Source: DASQGA01 sp963762085 (GTDB lineage: Bacteria; Actinomycetota; Thermoleophilia; Gaiellales; Gaiellaceae). Taken from it: DNA of 64,000 nucleotides. The notes under the pieces were generated by a model. It searched no databases. It was not told the DNA's origin and was given only the letters and a program-made list of their open reading frames with translations. Position numbers and translations under genes: made by a program. Of the stretch, positions 7,929 to 17,112 are shown in pieces; positions within the stretch are counted from its first letter, which is position 1; each line of letters starts with the position of its first letter. Where the stretch lies: contig CAVXJD010000004.1 in NCBI GenBank assembly GCA_963762085.1, forward strand, positions 223,629 to 287,628, written 5' to 3'.

Positions 7929-9360
7929 GCCCGTCGCGCGCCTCCTGATCCGAGATCCAGAGTCCCGCGACGGCTGCGCCCGCGAACGCGAGCACGGCCG
8001 CGAGCAGGATGCCGGTGTGGAACGCGTCAATGGACGCGTCGCGAAGCGCTTCGTCGGCCTGACCCCGGGCCAGGGGCACCGCGCCGGCATCTCCCACCTG
8101 GTGCTCGAAGACGAGGGAGATGACCGCCCCGATGACCGCCACGGTGATGAGGCTCCCGAGCCGTGAGACGGTCGAGTTGATGCCGGAGGCGATCCCCGCG
8201 GCCTCCTCCGGAGCAGACTTGAGCGCCGTCGCCGTGATGGGCGCGACCAGCATCGAGAGCCCGAGCGCGAACAGGAGCAGCGAAGGCACGCCGGCGTACC
8301 AGAAGTCGTTTTTGGTCCGGACGAGCAGCAGGAGGAGGAGGGAGCAGCCGATCAGCGCCGGCCCGGCGGTTAGGAGGAGGCGCGGCCCTTGCCGGTCGGC
8401 TAGCGCGCCGAAGCGCGAGGCGAGCACGATCATGATCACGCTGGCCGGAATCCCGAGGAGCGACGCTTCGAAGGGGCTGAAACCCAGAAACTGCAGGTAG
8501 AGCTGGACGTAGACGAGCTGTCCGTAGAGGGCGCCGTAGACGAAAAACGTCTCCAGGTTTGCCGCTGCGAAGTTCCGCCGGCGGAAGAGCTTGAAGTCCA
8601 GCATCGGCTCCGCGACCAAGCGCTCCACCCAGACGAAGGCGACCAGGGCCGCCACCGCGACCACACCCGCCCACCAGACGTTGCCGAATCCCTTGTCCGC
8701 GCCCTCGACCAGAGCGTAGGTGAGCGCGCCGAACCCGACCGCGGAGAGCGTGGCGCCCGGTAGGTCCAGCCGCCCTTCCCGCCGCATGCTTCGTTCGTCG
8801 CACCGGCCAGCAACCGCCGCCGCGAGCGTCAGTGCCGCCACAGGGAGGTTCAGGAAGAAGATCCAGCGCCACGACACCCATTCAACGAGCGCACCGCCGG
8901 CCGGCGGGCCGAGCAGCACGGCGACGCTCGTGAAGGAGGTCCAGAGGCCGATCGCCCGGCCGGCGTTCTCGGCGTAGACGGCGCGCAGGAGGGCCAAGGA
9001 GTTCGTGGTCAGGAAAGCGCCCGCCACACCCTGGAGGACGCGAGCGATGATCAGGGTCGCTCCGTTAGGCGCCGCGCCGGCGAGCACCGAGGCGGCCGCA
9101 AAGCCGATCACACCCCAGAAGAAGACCCGCCGGCGTCCGAAGCGGTCGCCCAGTGCGCCACCGACGAGGTAGAGCGCAGCGAGGGCGAGCGAGTAGGAGA
9201 GGAAGATCCACTGTTCTCCGGTCAGGCCGAGATCGAGATCCCGTTCGATCGTGGGCATCGCGACGATGACGACGCTCGCATCGATGAACGCGAGCGAGGA
9301 CCCGAGGACCGTCGCGGCGAGGGTCAGGCGCCGCCGCGTTTCGAGGCTTAGCGTGGCCAT
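7894..9360 (-). CDS. MFS drug efflux transporter, DHA2 (14-TM) type
   Basis: A 488-residue membrane protein with 14 predicted hydrophobic segments, FIDASVVIVAMPTIERDL in helix 1 and the loop 2-3 signature GALGDRFGRRRVF. This is the DHA2 arrangement of proton-coupled drug exporters. ATG 9360 begins the conserved part; the upstream open frame is unrelated. It diverges from the small membrane-protein gene at 9383 with 22 bp between starts. The substrate is unknown. Confidence 0.9.
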   Translation of the reverse strand: MATLSLETRRRLTLAATVLGSSLAFIDASVVIVAMPTIERDLDLGLTGEQWIFLSYSLALAALYLVGGALGDRFGRRRVFFWGVIGFAAASVLAGAAPNGATLIIARVLQGVAGAFLTTNSLALLRAVYAENAGRAIGLWTSFTSVAVLLGPPAGGALVEWVSWRWIFFLNLPVAALTLAAAVAGRCDERSMRREGRLDLPGATLSAVGFGALTYALVEGADKGFGNVWWAGVVAVAALVAFVWVERLVAEPMLDFKLFRRRNFAAANLETFFVYGALYGQLVYVQLYLQFLGFSPFEASLLGIPASVIMIVLASRFGALADRQGPRLLLTAGPALIGCSLLLLLLVRTKNDFWYAGVPSLLLFALGLSMLVAPITATALKSAPEEAAGIASGINSTVSRLGSLITVAVIGAVISLVFEHQVGDAGAVPLARGQADEALRDASIDAFHTGILLAAVLAFAGAAVAGLWISDQEARDGLSEQAPAPAGR

Positions 9361-9382
9361 GAGCCGAGCATAGTGTGGTGCG

Positions 9383-9802
9383 ATGCGACGAGGAATGATT
9401 CCCGGCATCACCGCCGCCGCTGTCTGGGCCGCCGCCGAGCCGCTCGTCGGCAGGGCGCTCGGCGTTCCCTGGTATTCGGATGCGAGGCTCGTCGGCCGGA
9501 CACTCACGAAGGGGCGCCTCTGGCGACCGCTCGGAATCGCTGTTCACCTCGGGAACGGCAGTATGTTCGGAGCCGTCTTCGCCGGGCTGGGGGGCCGCGG
9601 CTGGAAGCAAGGGGTGCTCGCCGCCGAGACCGAGAGCGTGCTCCTCTGGCCCGGCATGGCCGCTATCGACCGGATCCATGCCGACCGGCGGAGCGGTGAA
9701 TGGCCACCCCTGTTCTTCAACGGCCGTGTGTTCGCCTACGAGGTGGTCGTGCACGCCATGTTCGGCGCCGTGTTGGGCGCGCTTTTGTCCGACGCCGACT
9801 GA
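9383..9802 (+). CDS. Conserved membrane protein of unknown function
   Basis: A 139-residue protein with an N-terminal hydrophobic stretch, a glycine-rich segment (HLGNGSMFGAVFAGLGG), and a C-terminal hydrophobic segment (EVVVHAMFGAVLGALL). I do not recognise the family. ATG 9383 has no Shine-Dalgarno sequence and lies only 22 bp from the divergent MFS start, so the mRNA is likely leaderless. Confidence 0.65.
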   Translation: MRRGMIPGITAAAVWAAAEPLVGRALGVPWYSDARLVGRTLTKGRLWRPLGIAVHLGNGSMFGAVFAGLGGRGWKQGVLAAETESVLLWPGMAAIDRIHADRRSGEWPPLFFNGRVFAYEVVVHAMFGAVLGALLSDAD

Positions 9803-9839
9803 AGCCAGTGAGAAGACGGGCGCGAACTGACCGCGTACG

Positions 9840-10847
9840 ATGGTCGGAGTGCAGGACTCGTCACTCACCGTCAAGCCCGACGCCGGGCAGCTCGAGCAGC
9901 AGCTCGAGCAACACCGCGCCGAGCTGACCGCCTACTGCTACCGGATGCTCGGCTCGCCGTTCGAGGCCGAGGACGCGGTGCAGGACACCTTCGTCCGCGC
10001 CTGGCGGAGCTTCGACCGCTTCGAGGGCCGGGCTGCGCTGCGCTCGTGGCTCTACAGCATCGCGACGAACGTCTGCTTCGACCTGCTGAATGGGAGAGAG
10101 CGCCGCGCCCGTCCGATGGATCTCGGGCCCGCCTGGAACCCGGACGGCCCGATCGGGCGCACGCTCCCGGAGGTGACGTGGATCGAGCCGGTGCCGGACG
10201 GCCTCGTCGTGCCGGCGGATGGCGACCCGGCAGAAGTGGCCGTCTCGCGCGAGACGATCCGCCTCGCCTTCGTTGCTGCCCTGCAGCACCTTCCGCCTCG
10301 CCAGCGCGCCGTCCTGATCCTGTGTGAGGTCCTGCGCTGGAAGGCGGCGGAGGTCGCTGAGCTACTCGACACGAGCGTCGCGTCCGTGAACAGCGCGCTC
10401 CAGCGTGCACGGGCCACGCTCGAGGCGAGCGAGGTCAGCTCAGCCGATCCAGCCCCGGCGATGGACGAAGCCCAGCGGGAACTCCTCGGGCGCTACGTCG
10501 AGGCCTTCGAGCGGTACGACATGGAGGCGCTCACGTCGCTGATCCAGGAGGACGCGACGCAGTCGATGCCTCCGTACGAGCTGTGGCTGAGTGGCCGCGA
10601 GAACATTCTCCGCTGGTGGGTGGGGCCCGGCGCCGGTTGTCGCGGCTCGCGCGTCATCCCGACCGTGGCCGCGAACGGGTCGCCCGCGTTCGGGCAGTAC
10701 AAGCCGAGCGCCTCTGGGAGCGGCTACGACCCGTGGGCGCTCCAGGTGCTCGAGATCGCCGACGGCCGGATCGTGGAATTCACCTTCTTCCTCGACACGG
10801 AGCGCGTCTTCCCGCTCTTCGGCCTGCCGGCTCGGCTCGAGTCCTAG
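9840..10847 (+). CDS. ECF-type sigma factor with C-terminal SnoaL-like domain
   Basis: A 335-residue RNA polymerase sigma factor. Region 2 (AYCYRMLGSPFEAEDAVQDTFVRAWRSF split by a helix, residues about 34-62) and region 4 (LPPRQRAVLILCEVLRWKAAE, then a helix-turn-helix to about residue 195) are separated by a linker of about 70 residues. The last ~130 residues form a SnoaL/NTF2-like domain (RYVEAFERYDMEALTSLI). Factors of this layout usually have no separate anti-sigma gene, and the C-terminal domain is thought to modulate activity. The next gene, MMPL on the opposite strand, is separated by a strong terminator. Confidence 0.9.
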   Translation: MVGVQDSSLTVKPDAGQLEQQLEQHRAELTAYCYRMLGSPFEAEDAVQDTFVRAWRSFDRFEGRAALRSWLYSIATNVCFDLLNGRERRARPMDLGPAWNPDGPIGRTLPEVTWIEPVPDGLVVPADGDPAEVAVSRETIRLAFVAALQHLPPRQRAVLILCEVLRWKAAEVAELLDTSVASVNSALQRARATLEASEVSSADPAPAMDEAQRELLGRYVEAFERYDMEALTSLIQEDATQSMPPYELWLSGRENILRWWVGPGAGCRGSRVIPTVAANGSPAFGQYKPSASGSGYDPWALQVLEIADGRIVEFTFFLDTERVFPLFGLPARLES

Positions 10848-10853
10848 CGTCTG

Positions 10854-10890
10854 CCCGGGCGGCGGAGCTCCTCCCGTTCCGCCGCCCGGG
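10854..10890. terminator. Bidirectional terminator between ECF sigma and MMPL genes
   Basis: A perfect 13-bp stem (10854-10866 with 10878-10890) encloses an 11-nt loop. It sits between the converging ends of the ECF sigma gene (10847) and the MMPL gene (10899). No strong T-run follows on either side, as is common in GC-rich actinobacteria. Confidence 0.75.
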
Positions 10891-10898
10891 ACGTTCCG

Positions 10899-13223
10899 TC
10901 AGTGCCCGGCGACCGGCTCGCTGGCGTGCTCGGCGTCGATCGAGATCGGGCTCTCACGCTCGTATGGCGGCTCGATGGTGACGTTCGGGAGCAAGCGGTC
11001 GAGCCAGCCCGGGATGTACCAGGTCTTCTCGCCCAGCAGGGTGAAGAACGCGGGCACGAGCGTCATCCGGACGATCAGCGCGTCTGTGAGGATCGCGACC
11101 GCGAGCAGCAGCCCGAATTCCTTCGGGATGCGGTCAGTGCTCAAGATGAACGCCGCGAAGACCGTGCCCATGATCAGCGCCGCGGCCACGACTACCCGGC
11201 CGATCGCCGAGATGCCGTGCTCGACCGCCGCCCGCGTTTTCAGGCCGTGGACGTGCTCCTCCCGGATGCGGCTTCCGATGAAGACCATGTAGTCCATCGA
11301 GAGTCCGAAGAGGATGGCGAAGGCGATCGGTGGGACGAACGTCTCGATCGGGCCCGTCTGATCCAAGCCCGTGAAGCCGAGCAGGTGGCCCTCCTGCACC
11401 ACGAGCGTCAGCACGCCGAAGCCGACGAAGGCGGACATCAGCGTCGTGATCGCAGCGGTCAGCGAGACCACGATCGACCTGAACGCCATCGCCAGCACGA
11501 CGAAGGTGACGCCGATGATGAAGAGCAGGAAGAGTGGTGCTCGGTCGAAGATCCGGTCGGCGATGTCCTTGAAGGCCGCCGTCTGGCCCGAGACGTAGGC
11601 GACCGCATCGCCGTCCGCCGTCGCCGCCGGCACGACGTCGCCCCGTAACCGGTCGACGAGCTTGTCGGTCGCTTCGTCCTGCGGAGCCGACTTGGGGGTC
11701 ACGAAGACGATCGCGACTGTCTCCTCGTCGTTGAGTTGCGGCTCGCCCACCGATGCGACGCCCTGGAGCTTCTGCGCGCCGTCGTGAATCTTTTGCGGCG
11801 CCTGCGGGTCGCCGTTCACATCCACGACGATCGGGAGGGGTCCGTTGAAGCCGGCCCCGAATCCCTCGGCCAGCAGGTCGTAGGCGCGGCGGCTGGTCTG
11901 CTCCAGGGGCTGGGTGCCCTGGTCGGCGGCACCGAGGCGCACCAGCGTCGACGTTGCCCCCAGGGCCAGGACGACCAGCAGGACGATCGGAAACACGACC
12001 TTGGCGTTCGCGGCGACGAACCGACCCCAGCGAGCGACCACGCTCTTCTCGCGGGCCGCTTCCGAGTCGTCCAACCGGGGGAGGAACGGCATCTTCAGCC
12101 GGTCGATCTTGTGCCCGAGCAGTGCCAGCACAGCTAGCAGGAGGGAGTTCGCGATCAGCACAGTGGTCAGCACTCCGAGGGAGGCGCCGATGCCGAGCTT
12201 GGTGACGAAGTCGAGGCCGAAGAAAGCCAGGCCGCTGACCGAGATGGCGACGGTCAGGCCCGCGAAGAGCACGGCGCGCCCGGCGGACGCGCCGGCCGCC
12301 GCCGCGGCGTCCTGCGGTGAGAGCCCGTCGTGCAGGAGCTGTCTGAAGCGCGTGACGATGAACAGCGAGTAGTCGATGCCGACGCCCAGGCCGATCATCG
12401 AGACCAGGATCGGCGTGATCGTGTTGATGCTCAGGAAGCCGGCGAGGATGAAGAGGAGCAGGAACGCCGTTGCCAGTGCCACGATCGCCAGCGCGATCGG
12501 GATGATCATCGCCACGAGCGTGCGGAACACGAGCAGCAGCACGATGATCGCGGCGAGCAGGCCGAGCGCCTCGGACGTCCCCTGCTCGAGGGGCGGGAAC
12601 TCGGCCTCACCGTTGTATTCCACTGTCACGCCGGCCGGCTCGACCGTCTCCCGGACAGCATCCTGCACAGCGACGACTGCTTCGCGGTCTTCCTCCTCGA
12701 TCGTCTCGCTGAACTGCGCCTCGGTGTAGGCGATGCGGCCGTCGTCGGAGACGGTGTCCTCGCTGAACGGGTCTCCCACGCTTTCCAGGCCGGTCTTGTC
12801 GCCCGTCGGCTTGAACTCCTTCGACTTGAGGCGCGTGACGGCCTTCTCGATCGCTGCGCGTCGCACCGGCGTGTCGAGCCGTTCGCCTTCCGGAGCCGCG
12901 AAGACAACGTTCAGCACGCCGCCCTGCTCGGACGCGAACTCGGCCTCGATCAGGTCGACCGCCTTCTGCGTATCCGACCCCGGAATCTCGAACTCGTCCT
13001 TGAGCGAACCGCCGACTGTCGCAACCAGGACAACAAGAAGGGCGAAGATGCCGAGCCAGCCCAGGACAACGCGCCACGGGTGTGTGGCGCAGGCTTGCGT
13101 CCAGCGCGCCAGCCCGCCCGTGGAGAGACGCTCATGGGCTGCGCGCCGATCCGACGTGGGCCGGTTCCCGGAGGGCGCATCTCCGCGATCGGGATTCGTG
13201 CCAGTTCCTTCGTGCTCCGTCAT
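10899..13223 (-). CDS. MMPL-family RND transporter
   Basis: A 774-residue membrane protein with two MMPL halves. Each half has one helix, a large periplasmic-side loop and five more helices. Conserved spots are GVGIDYSLFIVTRF in the first half and GLSMDYMVFIGSRIREE in the second, with the Asp-Tyr pair thought to couple proton flow. ATG 13223 is preceded by AAGGGGACC. Such proteins export lipids or drugs across the membrane. No accessory gene or TetR regulator adjoins it. Confidence 0.92.
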   Translation of the reverse strand: MTEHEGTGTNPDRGDAPSGNRPTSDRRAAHERLSTGGLARWTQACATHPWRVVLGWLGIFALLVVLVATVGGSLKDEFEIPGSDTQKAVDLIEAEFASEQGGVLNVVFAAPEGERLDTPVRRAAIEKAVTRLKSKEFKPTGDKTGLESVGDPFSEDTVSDDGRIAYTEAQFSETIEEEDREAVVAVQDAVRETVEPAGVTVEYNGEAEFPPLEQGTSEALGLLAAIIVLLLVFRTLVAMIIPIALAIVALATAFLLLFILAGFLSINTITPILVSMIGLGVGIDYSLFIVTRFRQLLHDGLSPQDAAAAAGASAGRAVLFAGLTVAISVSGLAFFGLDFVTKLGIGASLGVLTTVLIANSLLLAVLALLGHKIDRLKMPFLPRLDDSEAAREKSVVARWGRFVAANAKVVFPIVLLVVLALGATSTLVRLGAADQGTQPLEQTSRRAYDLLAEGFGAGFNGPLPIVVDVNGDPQAPQKIHDGAQKLQGVASVGEPQLNDEETVAIVFVTPKSAPQDEATDKLVDRLRGDVVPAATADGDAVAYVSGQTAAFKDIADRIFDRAPLFLLFIIGVTFVVLAMAFRSIVVSLTAAITTLMSAFVGFGVLTLVVQEGHLLGFTGLDQTGPIETFVPPIAFAILFGLSMDYMVFIGSRIREEHVHGLKTRAAVEHGISAIGRVVVAAALIMGTVFAAFILSTDRIPKEFGLLLAVAILTDALIVRMTLVPAFFTLLGEKTWYIPGWLDRLLPNVTIEPPYERESPISIDAEHASEPVAGH

Positions 13224-13344
13224 GGGTCCCCTTAGGTCGCTTTCACCACAGACCGCTTGCAGTACAAGAACTCATCGGTCAGCCGTTCGATTCCCGGCCG
13301 CCACACTACTTGGCTCCCGGACTCCACCTGAATACCAACGGGAT

Positions 13345-13635
13345 TCACTCCGGCACGACCTCGCGAAGCCCCATGAAGCCGAGCAGATCGACGAGCTCGG
13401 TCGACGCATGACGAAGCCGGACCTGGCAGCCGTAGCGCTGGGCGGCGAGCTGCAGCCGCGCGAGTGCATCGACGGTCACCGCGTCGGCTTCGACTCTCGC
13501 GACGTCGCAGAGAGCGACGTCGGGGAGGTGGCTGTCGAGTAACCTGCAGACCCGCTCGCAAAGCCCAGGCAGGTCGGCGCGGGCGATCGGGCCCCTGACG
13601 GCGAACGAGATCGTCTGCGACGCGGAGGTGGCCAT
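13345..13635 (-). CDS. STAS-domain protein, anti-sigma factor antagonist-like
   Basis: A 96-residue single STAS domain: ISFAVRGPIARADLPGLCERV, the VEADAVTVDALARL segment at the usual phosphorylation loop, and the closing GLREVV. The conserved Ser of SpoIIAA-like antagonists is replaced by Thr or Val-Thr (ADAVTVD), so phosphorylation control is uncertain. No kinase or anti-sigma partner is beside it. The 121 bp between it and the MMPL start show no clear promoter. Confidence 0.75.
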   Translation of the reverse strand: MATSASQTISFAVRGPIARADLPGLCERVCRLLDSHLPDVALCDVARVEADAVTVDALARLQLAAQRYGCQVRLRHASTELVDLLGFMGLREVVPE

Positions 13636-13666
13636 CCAGAGACAGACCGTCGAAAGGGCAAAAACT

Positions 13667-13685
13667 CATCGGCTTGCAAACGATG
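13667..13685. promoter_or_regulatory. Inverted repeat upstream of the second MFS gene
   Basis: CATCG and CGATG, 9 bp apart, form a short palindrome in the 114-bp divergent region between the STAS gene and the MFS gene at 13750. It could be an operator, but it is short and no regulator is nearby. Confidence 0.25.
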
Positions 13686-13749
13686 AATTCGGGTGCGCGG
13701 TTCGGTCTAAACCCCGAAACCGATCACGAACGCACCGAAAGGACAGCCG

Positions 13750-15213
13750 ATGACCATCACCGACAACCGCACCCGCTGGCTCGCGCTGATCGTCCTCTGC
13801 CTCGGCGATCTGATGATCGTCCTTGACACGACGATCGTCAACGTCGCGCTGCCATCGATCCGGGCCGACCTTGGCTTCTCCGAGACGTCGCTCGCCTGGG
13901 TCGTGAACGCGTACATCCTCACCTTCGGCGGCTTTCTCTTGCTCGGCGGCCGTCTGGGAGATCTCTTTGGCCATCGGCGGCTTTTCCTGGCCGGAATCGG
14001 GCTCTTCACCGTCGCCTCCCTCGGCTGCGGCCTGGCGGGCTCGCAGGCGTTCCTGATCGGAGCGCGGGCCGTCCAGGGCCTCGGCGGGGCTGTCGTGGCG
14101 GTGGTCGCCCTCTCGCTGATCATGACCTTGTTCACCGAGCCCGCCGAGCGGGCGAAGGCGATGGGCGTGATCGGATTCGTCGCGGCCGGCGGGGGAAGCA
14201 TCGGCGTGCTGCTCGGCGGCGTTCTCACGGACGTGCTCGATTGGCACTGGATTTTCCTCGTCAACCTGCCGGTCGGCGCAGTGGTGTTCGCGCTCTGCCT
14301 GAGGCTGCTCCCGGGCGGCGGCGGCCAGGCGGCGGGCGGGCGCCTCGACGTCGCCGGCGCCGTGACGGTGACGACGTCCCTGATGCTCGCGGTCTACGCG
14401 ATCGTGAACGGCAACCAGGAAGGCTGGACCTCCGTTCAGACGCTCGGGCTGCTCGCGACGGCGGCAGTGTTGCTGGCGCTGTTCATCGCTATCGAGGCTC
14501 GGACTCGCTCGCCGCTGGTGCCACTCGGGCTGTTCCGACTCCGCAATGTCGCGACGGCCAACGTGGTCGGCGTCCTCTGGGCGGCGGCCATGTTCGCCTG
14601 GTTTTTCCTCTCCGCCCTCTACCTCCAGCTGGTGCTCGGGTACAGCCCATTGCAGGTCGGTCTCGCCTTCCTGCCCGCCAACCTGATCATGGCGGCGTTC
14701 TCGCTTGGGCTTTCCGCGAAGCTGGTCATGCGGTTCGGCTTCAGGGCGACGTTAGCGACGGGCCTCTCACTGTCCGCCGTCGGACTCGTGCTCTTCGCGC
14801 GGGCCCCGGTCGACGGGAGCTTCGTCGTCGACGTTCTTCCGAGCATGATCTTGCTTGGCTTCGGCGCCGGAGTGGCTTTCAACCCGATGCTCCTGGCCGC
14901 CATGAGCGACGTCGAGCCGAACCAAGCCGGGCTCGCGTCCGGGGTCGTGAACACCGCGTTCATGATGGGCGGGGCGCTCGGCCTGGCGGTCCTCGCCAGC
15001 CTCGCCGCTTCGCGCTCGGACACGCTGCTCGCTTCCGGCGACAGCGCGCTCGTCGCGCTGGTCGGCGGCTACCACGCAGCGTTCCTCGTAGCCTCCCTCT
15101 TCGCGTTGGGGGGTGCGGTGTTGAGCGCAGTGCTCCTCCGTACGAGGGCTTCGGTGCCGGGGCACGAAAGTGAGGAAGGAATCGGCGTCCCGAAGCCCGC
15201 CGAGGCATGCTAG
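13750..15213 (+). CDS. MFS drug efflux transporter, DHA2 type
   Basis: A 487-residue protein with 14 hydrophobic segments. It shows LMIVLDTTIVNVALPSI in helix 1 (EmrB/QacA motif D1), GGRLGDLFGHRRLF in loop 2-3, and the helix-5 motif C region (GVIGFVAAGGGSIGVLLGG). The start is supported by AAAGGACAGCCG before ATG 13750. This is the second DHA2 exporter in 6 kb; the two are clearly different genes. Substrate unknown. Confidence 0.92.
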   Translation: MTITDNRTRWLALIVLCLGDLMIVLDTTIVNVALPSIRADLGFSETSLAWVVNAYILTFGGFLLLGGRLGDLFGHRRLFLAGIGLFTVASLGCGLAGSQAFLIGARAVQGLGGAVVAVVALSLIMTLFTEPAERAKAMGVIGFVAAGGGSIGVLLGGVLTDVLDWHWIFLVNLPVGAVVFALCLRLLPGGGGQAAGGRLDVAGAVTVTTSLMLAVYAIVNGNQEGWTSVQTLGLLATAAVLLALFIAIEARTRSPLVPLGLFRLRNVATANVVGVLWAAAMFAWFFLSALYLQLVLGYSPLQVGLAFLPANLIMAAFSLGLSAKLVMRFGFRATLATGLSLSAVGLVLFARAPVDGSFVVDVLPSMILLGFGAGVAFNPMLLAAMSDVEPNQAGLASGVVNTAFMMGGALGLAVLASLAASRSDTLLASGDSALVALVGGYHAAFLVASLFALGGAVLSAVLLRTRASVPGHESEEGIGVPKPAEAC

Positions 15214-15217
15214 AGCC

Positions 15218-15562
15218 ATGCTCCATGTCATCCGCCGAGAGGATCTCCAGCCGAGCCCCAACCGGACCGTTGAGTTTCAGGGCGAGAAGTACGGCGCCGG
15301 GATCTCGTTCCTGCTCGTGGACAACGAGCCCGGTCAGGGCCCCAGGTTGCACCAGCATCCTTACCCGGAGACGTGGGTCGTTCGGGCCGGTCGCGCACAA
15401 GTCACAGCCGGAGAGGACGAGATCGAGGCCGGGCCCGGTGACGTCGTGGTCGTCGAGGCGGATACTCCGCACGCCTTCCGCAACCTCGGCCCGGGGCGCC
15501 TCGAAATCGTCTGCATCCATGCCGCAGGCCGCATGGTCACGGACTGGTTGGACGGGGACTAG
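15218..15562 (+). CDS. Cupin-domain protein
   Basis: A 114-residue single-domain cupin. Motif 1 is RLHQHPYPETWVVRAGRA (His-X-His, Glu and Gly positions for metal) and motif 2 is DVVVVEADTPHAFRNLGPG. ATG 15218 lies 4 bp after the MFS stop, so it probably shares that mRNA. The enzyme or sensor role is unknown. Confidence 0.85.
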   Translation: MLHVIRREDLQPSPNRTVEFQGEKYGAGISFLLVDNEPGQGPRLHQHPYPETWVVRAGRAQVTAGEDEIEAGPGDVVVVEADTPHAFRNLGPGRLEIVCIHAAGRMVTDWLDGD

Positions 15563-15669
15563 ACCCGGCAGGTCGAGCGTGCTCGAGAGCCGGAAACTGG
15601 CATTTCGTCCCGCCTGGACCGCTCTTCCGGCGAGGCCTTAAAAGCTCCCGCGGGGCGACGATATACCTG

Positions 15670-17112
15670 GTGGATACCAACCACCCGCCAGCCGGACCGC
15701 CCGTGGCTCGCTGGAGAGCTCAGGGTGCCGTTGGCCTGCGACCGACCGTCCTCCTGGCCGTCACGACGATCGGGTTCGGCATCGTGACCGCGTACATCGC
15801 GCTCGATCCAAACATCAGCTTCGCGTACCACGATCCCGACTTCCGCGTCGCCCTCGAGTGCGTGGCGGCGGTTGTCGCCTTCCTAGCTGCCGACCTGGCC
15901 TTCGGGCGCTTTCTCGTGCGCGGGAGCGCGAGCGATCTGCTCCTTGCACTGGGGCTCGGCATTCTCGCGCTCTCCAACCTTTTCTTCTCCGCGGTGCCCG
16001 CCTTGGTGTCGGACGGCCCGCCGGGCCGGTTTTCGACCTGGTCGGCGGTCATCGGCGGCTGCCTCGGAGCGGCGGTCTTTGCTTCCGCCCCCTTCTTCGC
16101 CGAGAAAAAGCTCCCGAGACGTGCGCTTTGGGGGATCGTCGCGCTCCCGGCGCTCATCCTCGGCGTCGCAGGGATCACGGCGCTCCTTCACTCTCGACTT
16201 CCATGGGGTGTCGAGCTCCAGATGCCCTCAGAAGACTCCACGTCGCCCAAGCTCATCGGTCATCCGGTGATTCTGGGCATCCAGCTGGGCGCCATGGTTG
16301 CCTACGCCGTGGCGGCCGTGGGGTTTGTCCGCCTCGCCGAGCGCCTGGGCGACGGCTTCACCCGCGCGCTCGCCCTTGCGTCGGTGACCGCTGCTTTTGC
16401 AAGGCTCAACTACTTCCTCTACCCGTCGTTCTATTCGGAATGGGTGTACATCGGAGACGCCTTCCGTCTGCTCTTCTACCTGCTCATACTCCTCGCCGTC
16501 ATCCGCGAGATCGGGCGGTACTGGCAGAGCTTCGCGCAGGCCGCGGTCCTCGAGGAGCGCCGCCGCCTCGCTCGTGACCTGCACGACGGGCTCGCACAGG
16601 AGCTTGCGCTGCTCGTACGCAAGGGCCGGCGGCTCGCCGCCACCCACGAGGCGGGACGTGAGATTGCTGCGACCGCCGAGCGAGCCCTAGTCGAGTCGCG
16701 CCGTGCGCTTGCAGCGTTGACCCTTCCGACCGATTTGGCCCTCGACGAAGCCCTTACTCGAGCCGTAACCGAAGTGGCGCGGAACCACCGGGCGGAGGTC
16801 GACCTCGATCTCGAGGTCGCTCAGGTTCCCGCGGTCGCCCAGGAGGCGCTCGTGCGCATCGCGTCCGAGGCCGTCAGCAACGCGGTCCGCCACGCCTATG
16901 CCGATCGCGTCTTGGTCCGGCTGTCGAACGGCGACGGTGTTCGCCTCGAGGTCACCGACGACGGGGTCGGATTCGAACCGGACACGCTTCGCTCGGTCGG
17001 CGCTGGCTTTGGGCTCGTTGCGATGCGGGAGCGGGCCGCATCCGTCGGCGCCGAGTTTCGCTGCGAGTCACGGCTCGGCGAGGGCACGACAATCGAGGTG
17101 CTTGTCGCATGA
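15670..17112 (+). CDS. NarL-type sensor histidine kinase with multi-TM input domain
   Basis: A 480-residue kinase. The first ~300 residues have about eight hydrophobic segments and form a membrane sensor; then LEERRRLARDLHDGLAQEL (HisKA_3, phosphorylated His in DLHDG) and an HATPase domain with EAVSNAVRHA (N box), DDGVGF (G1) and GFGLVAMRERA (G2). The gene opens with GTG 15670. Its stop overlaps the start of the response regulator (ATGA), so the two form one two-component system. The signal is unknown. Confidence 0.9.
   Translation: MDTNHPPAGPPVARWRAQGAVGLRPTVLLAVTTIGFGIVTAYIALDPNISFAYHDPDFRVALECVAAVVAFLAADLAFGRFLVRGSASDLLLALGLGILALSNLFFSAVPALVSDGPPGRFSTWSAVIGGCLGAAVFASAPFFAEKKLPRRALWGIVALPALILGVAGITALLHSRLPWGVELQMPSEDSTSPKLIGHPVILGIQLGAMVAYAVAAVGFVRLAERLGDGFTRALALASVTAAFARLNYFLYPSFYSEWVYIGDAFRLLFYLLILLAVIREIGRYWQSFAQAAVLEERRRLARDLHDGLAQELALLVRKGRRLAATHEAGREIAATAERALVESRRALAALTLPTDLALDEALTRAVTEVARNHRAEVDLDLEVAQVPAVAQEALVRIASEAVSNAVRHAYADRVLVRLSNGDGVRLEVTDDGVGFEPDTLRSVGAGFGLVAMRERAASVGAEFRCESRLGEGTTIEVLVA

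Noticed and set aside
6681..8090. Long open frame (about 470 codons) opposite the ATP-grasp gene
   Set aside because: It is a shadow of strong codon bias on the other strand; the translation is Arg-rich and lacks any family pattern, while the plus strand shows clear ATP-grasp motifs.
13264..13300. tRNA-like fragment (CTCAT followed by a TTCGATT T-loop-like segment)
   Set aside because: The T stem does not pair properly and no 5' half can be found, so a tRNA remnant cannot be supported.
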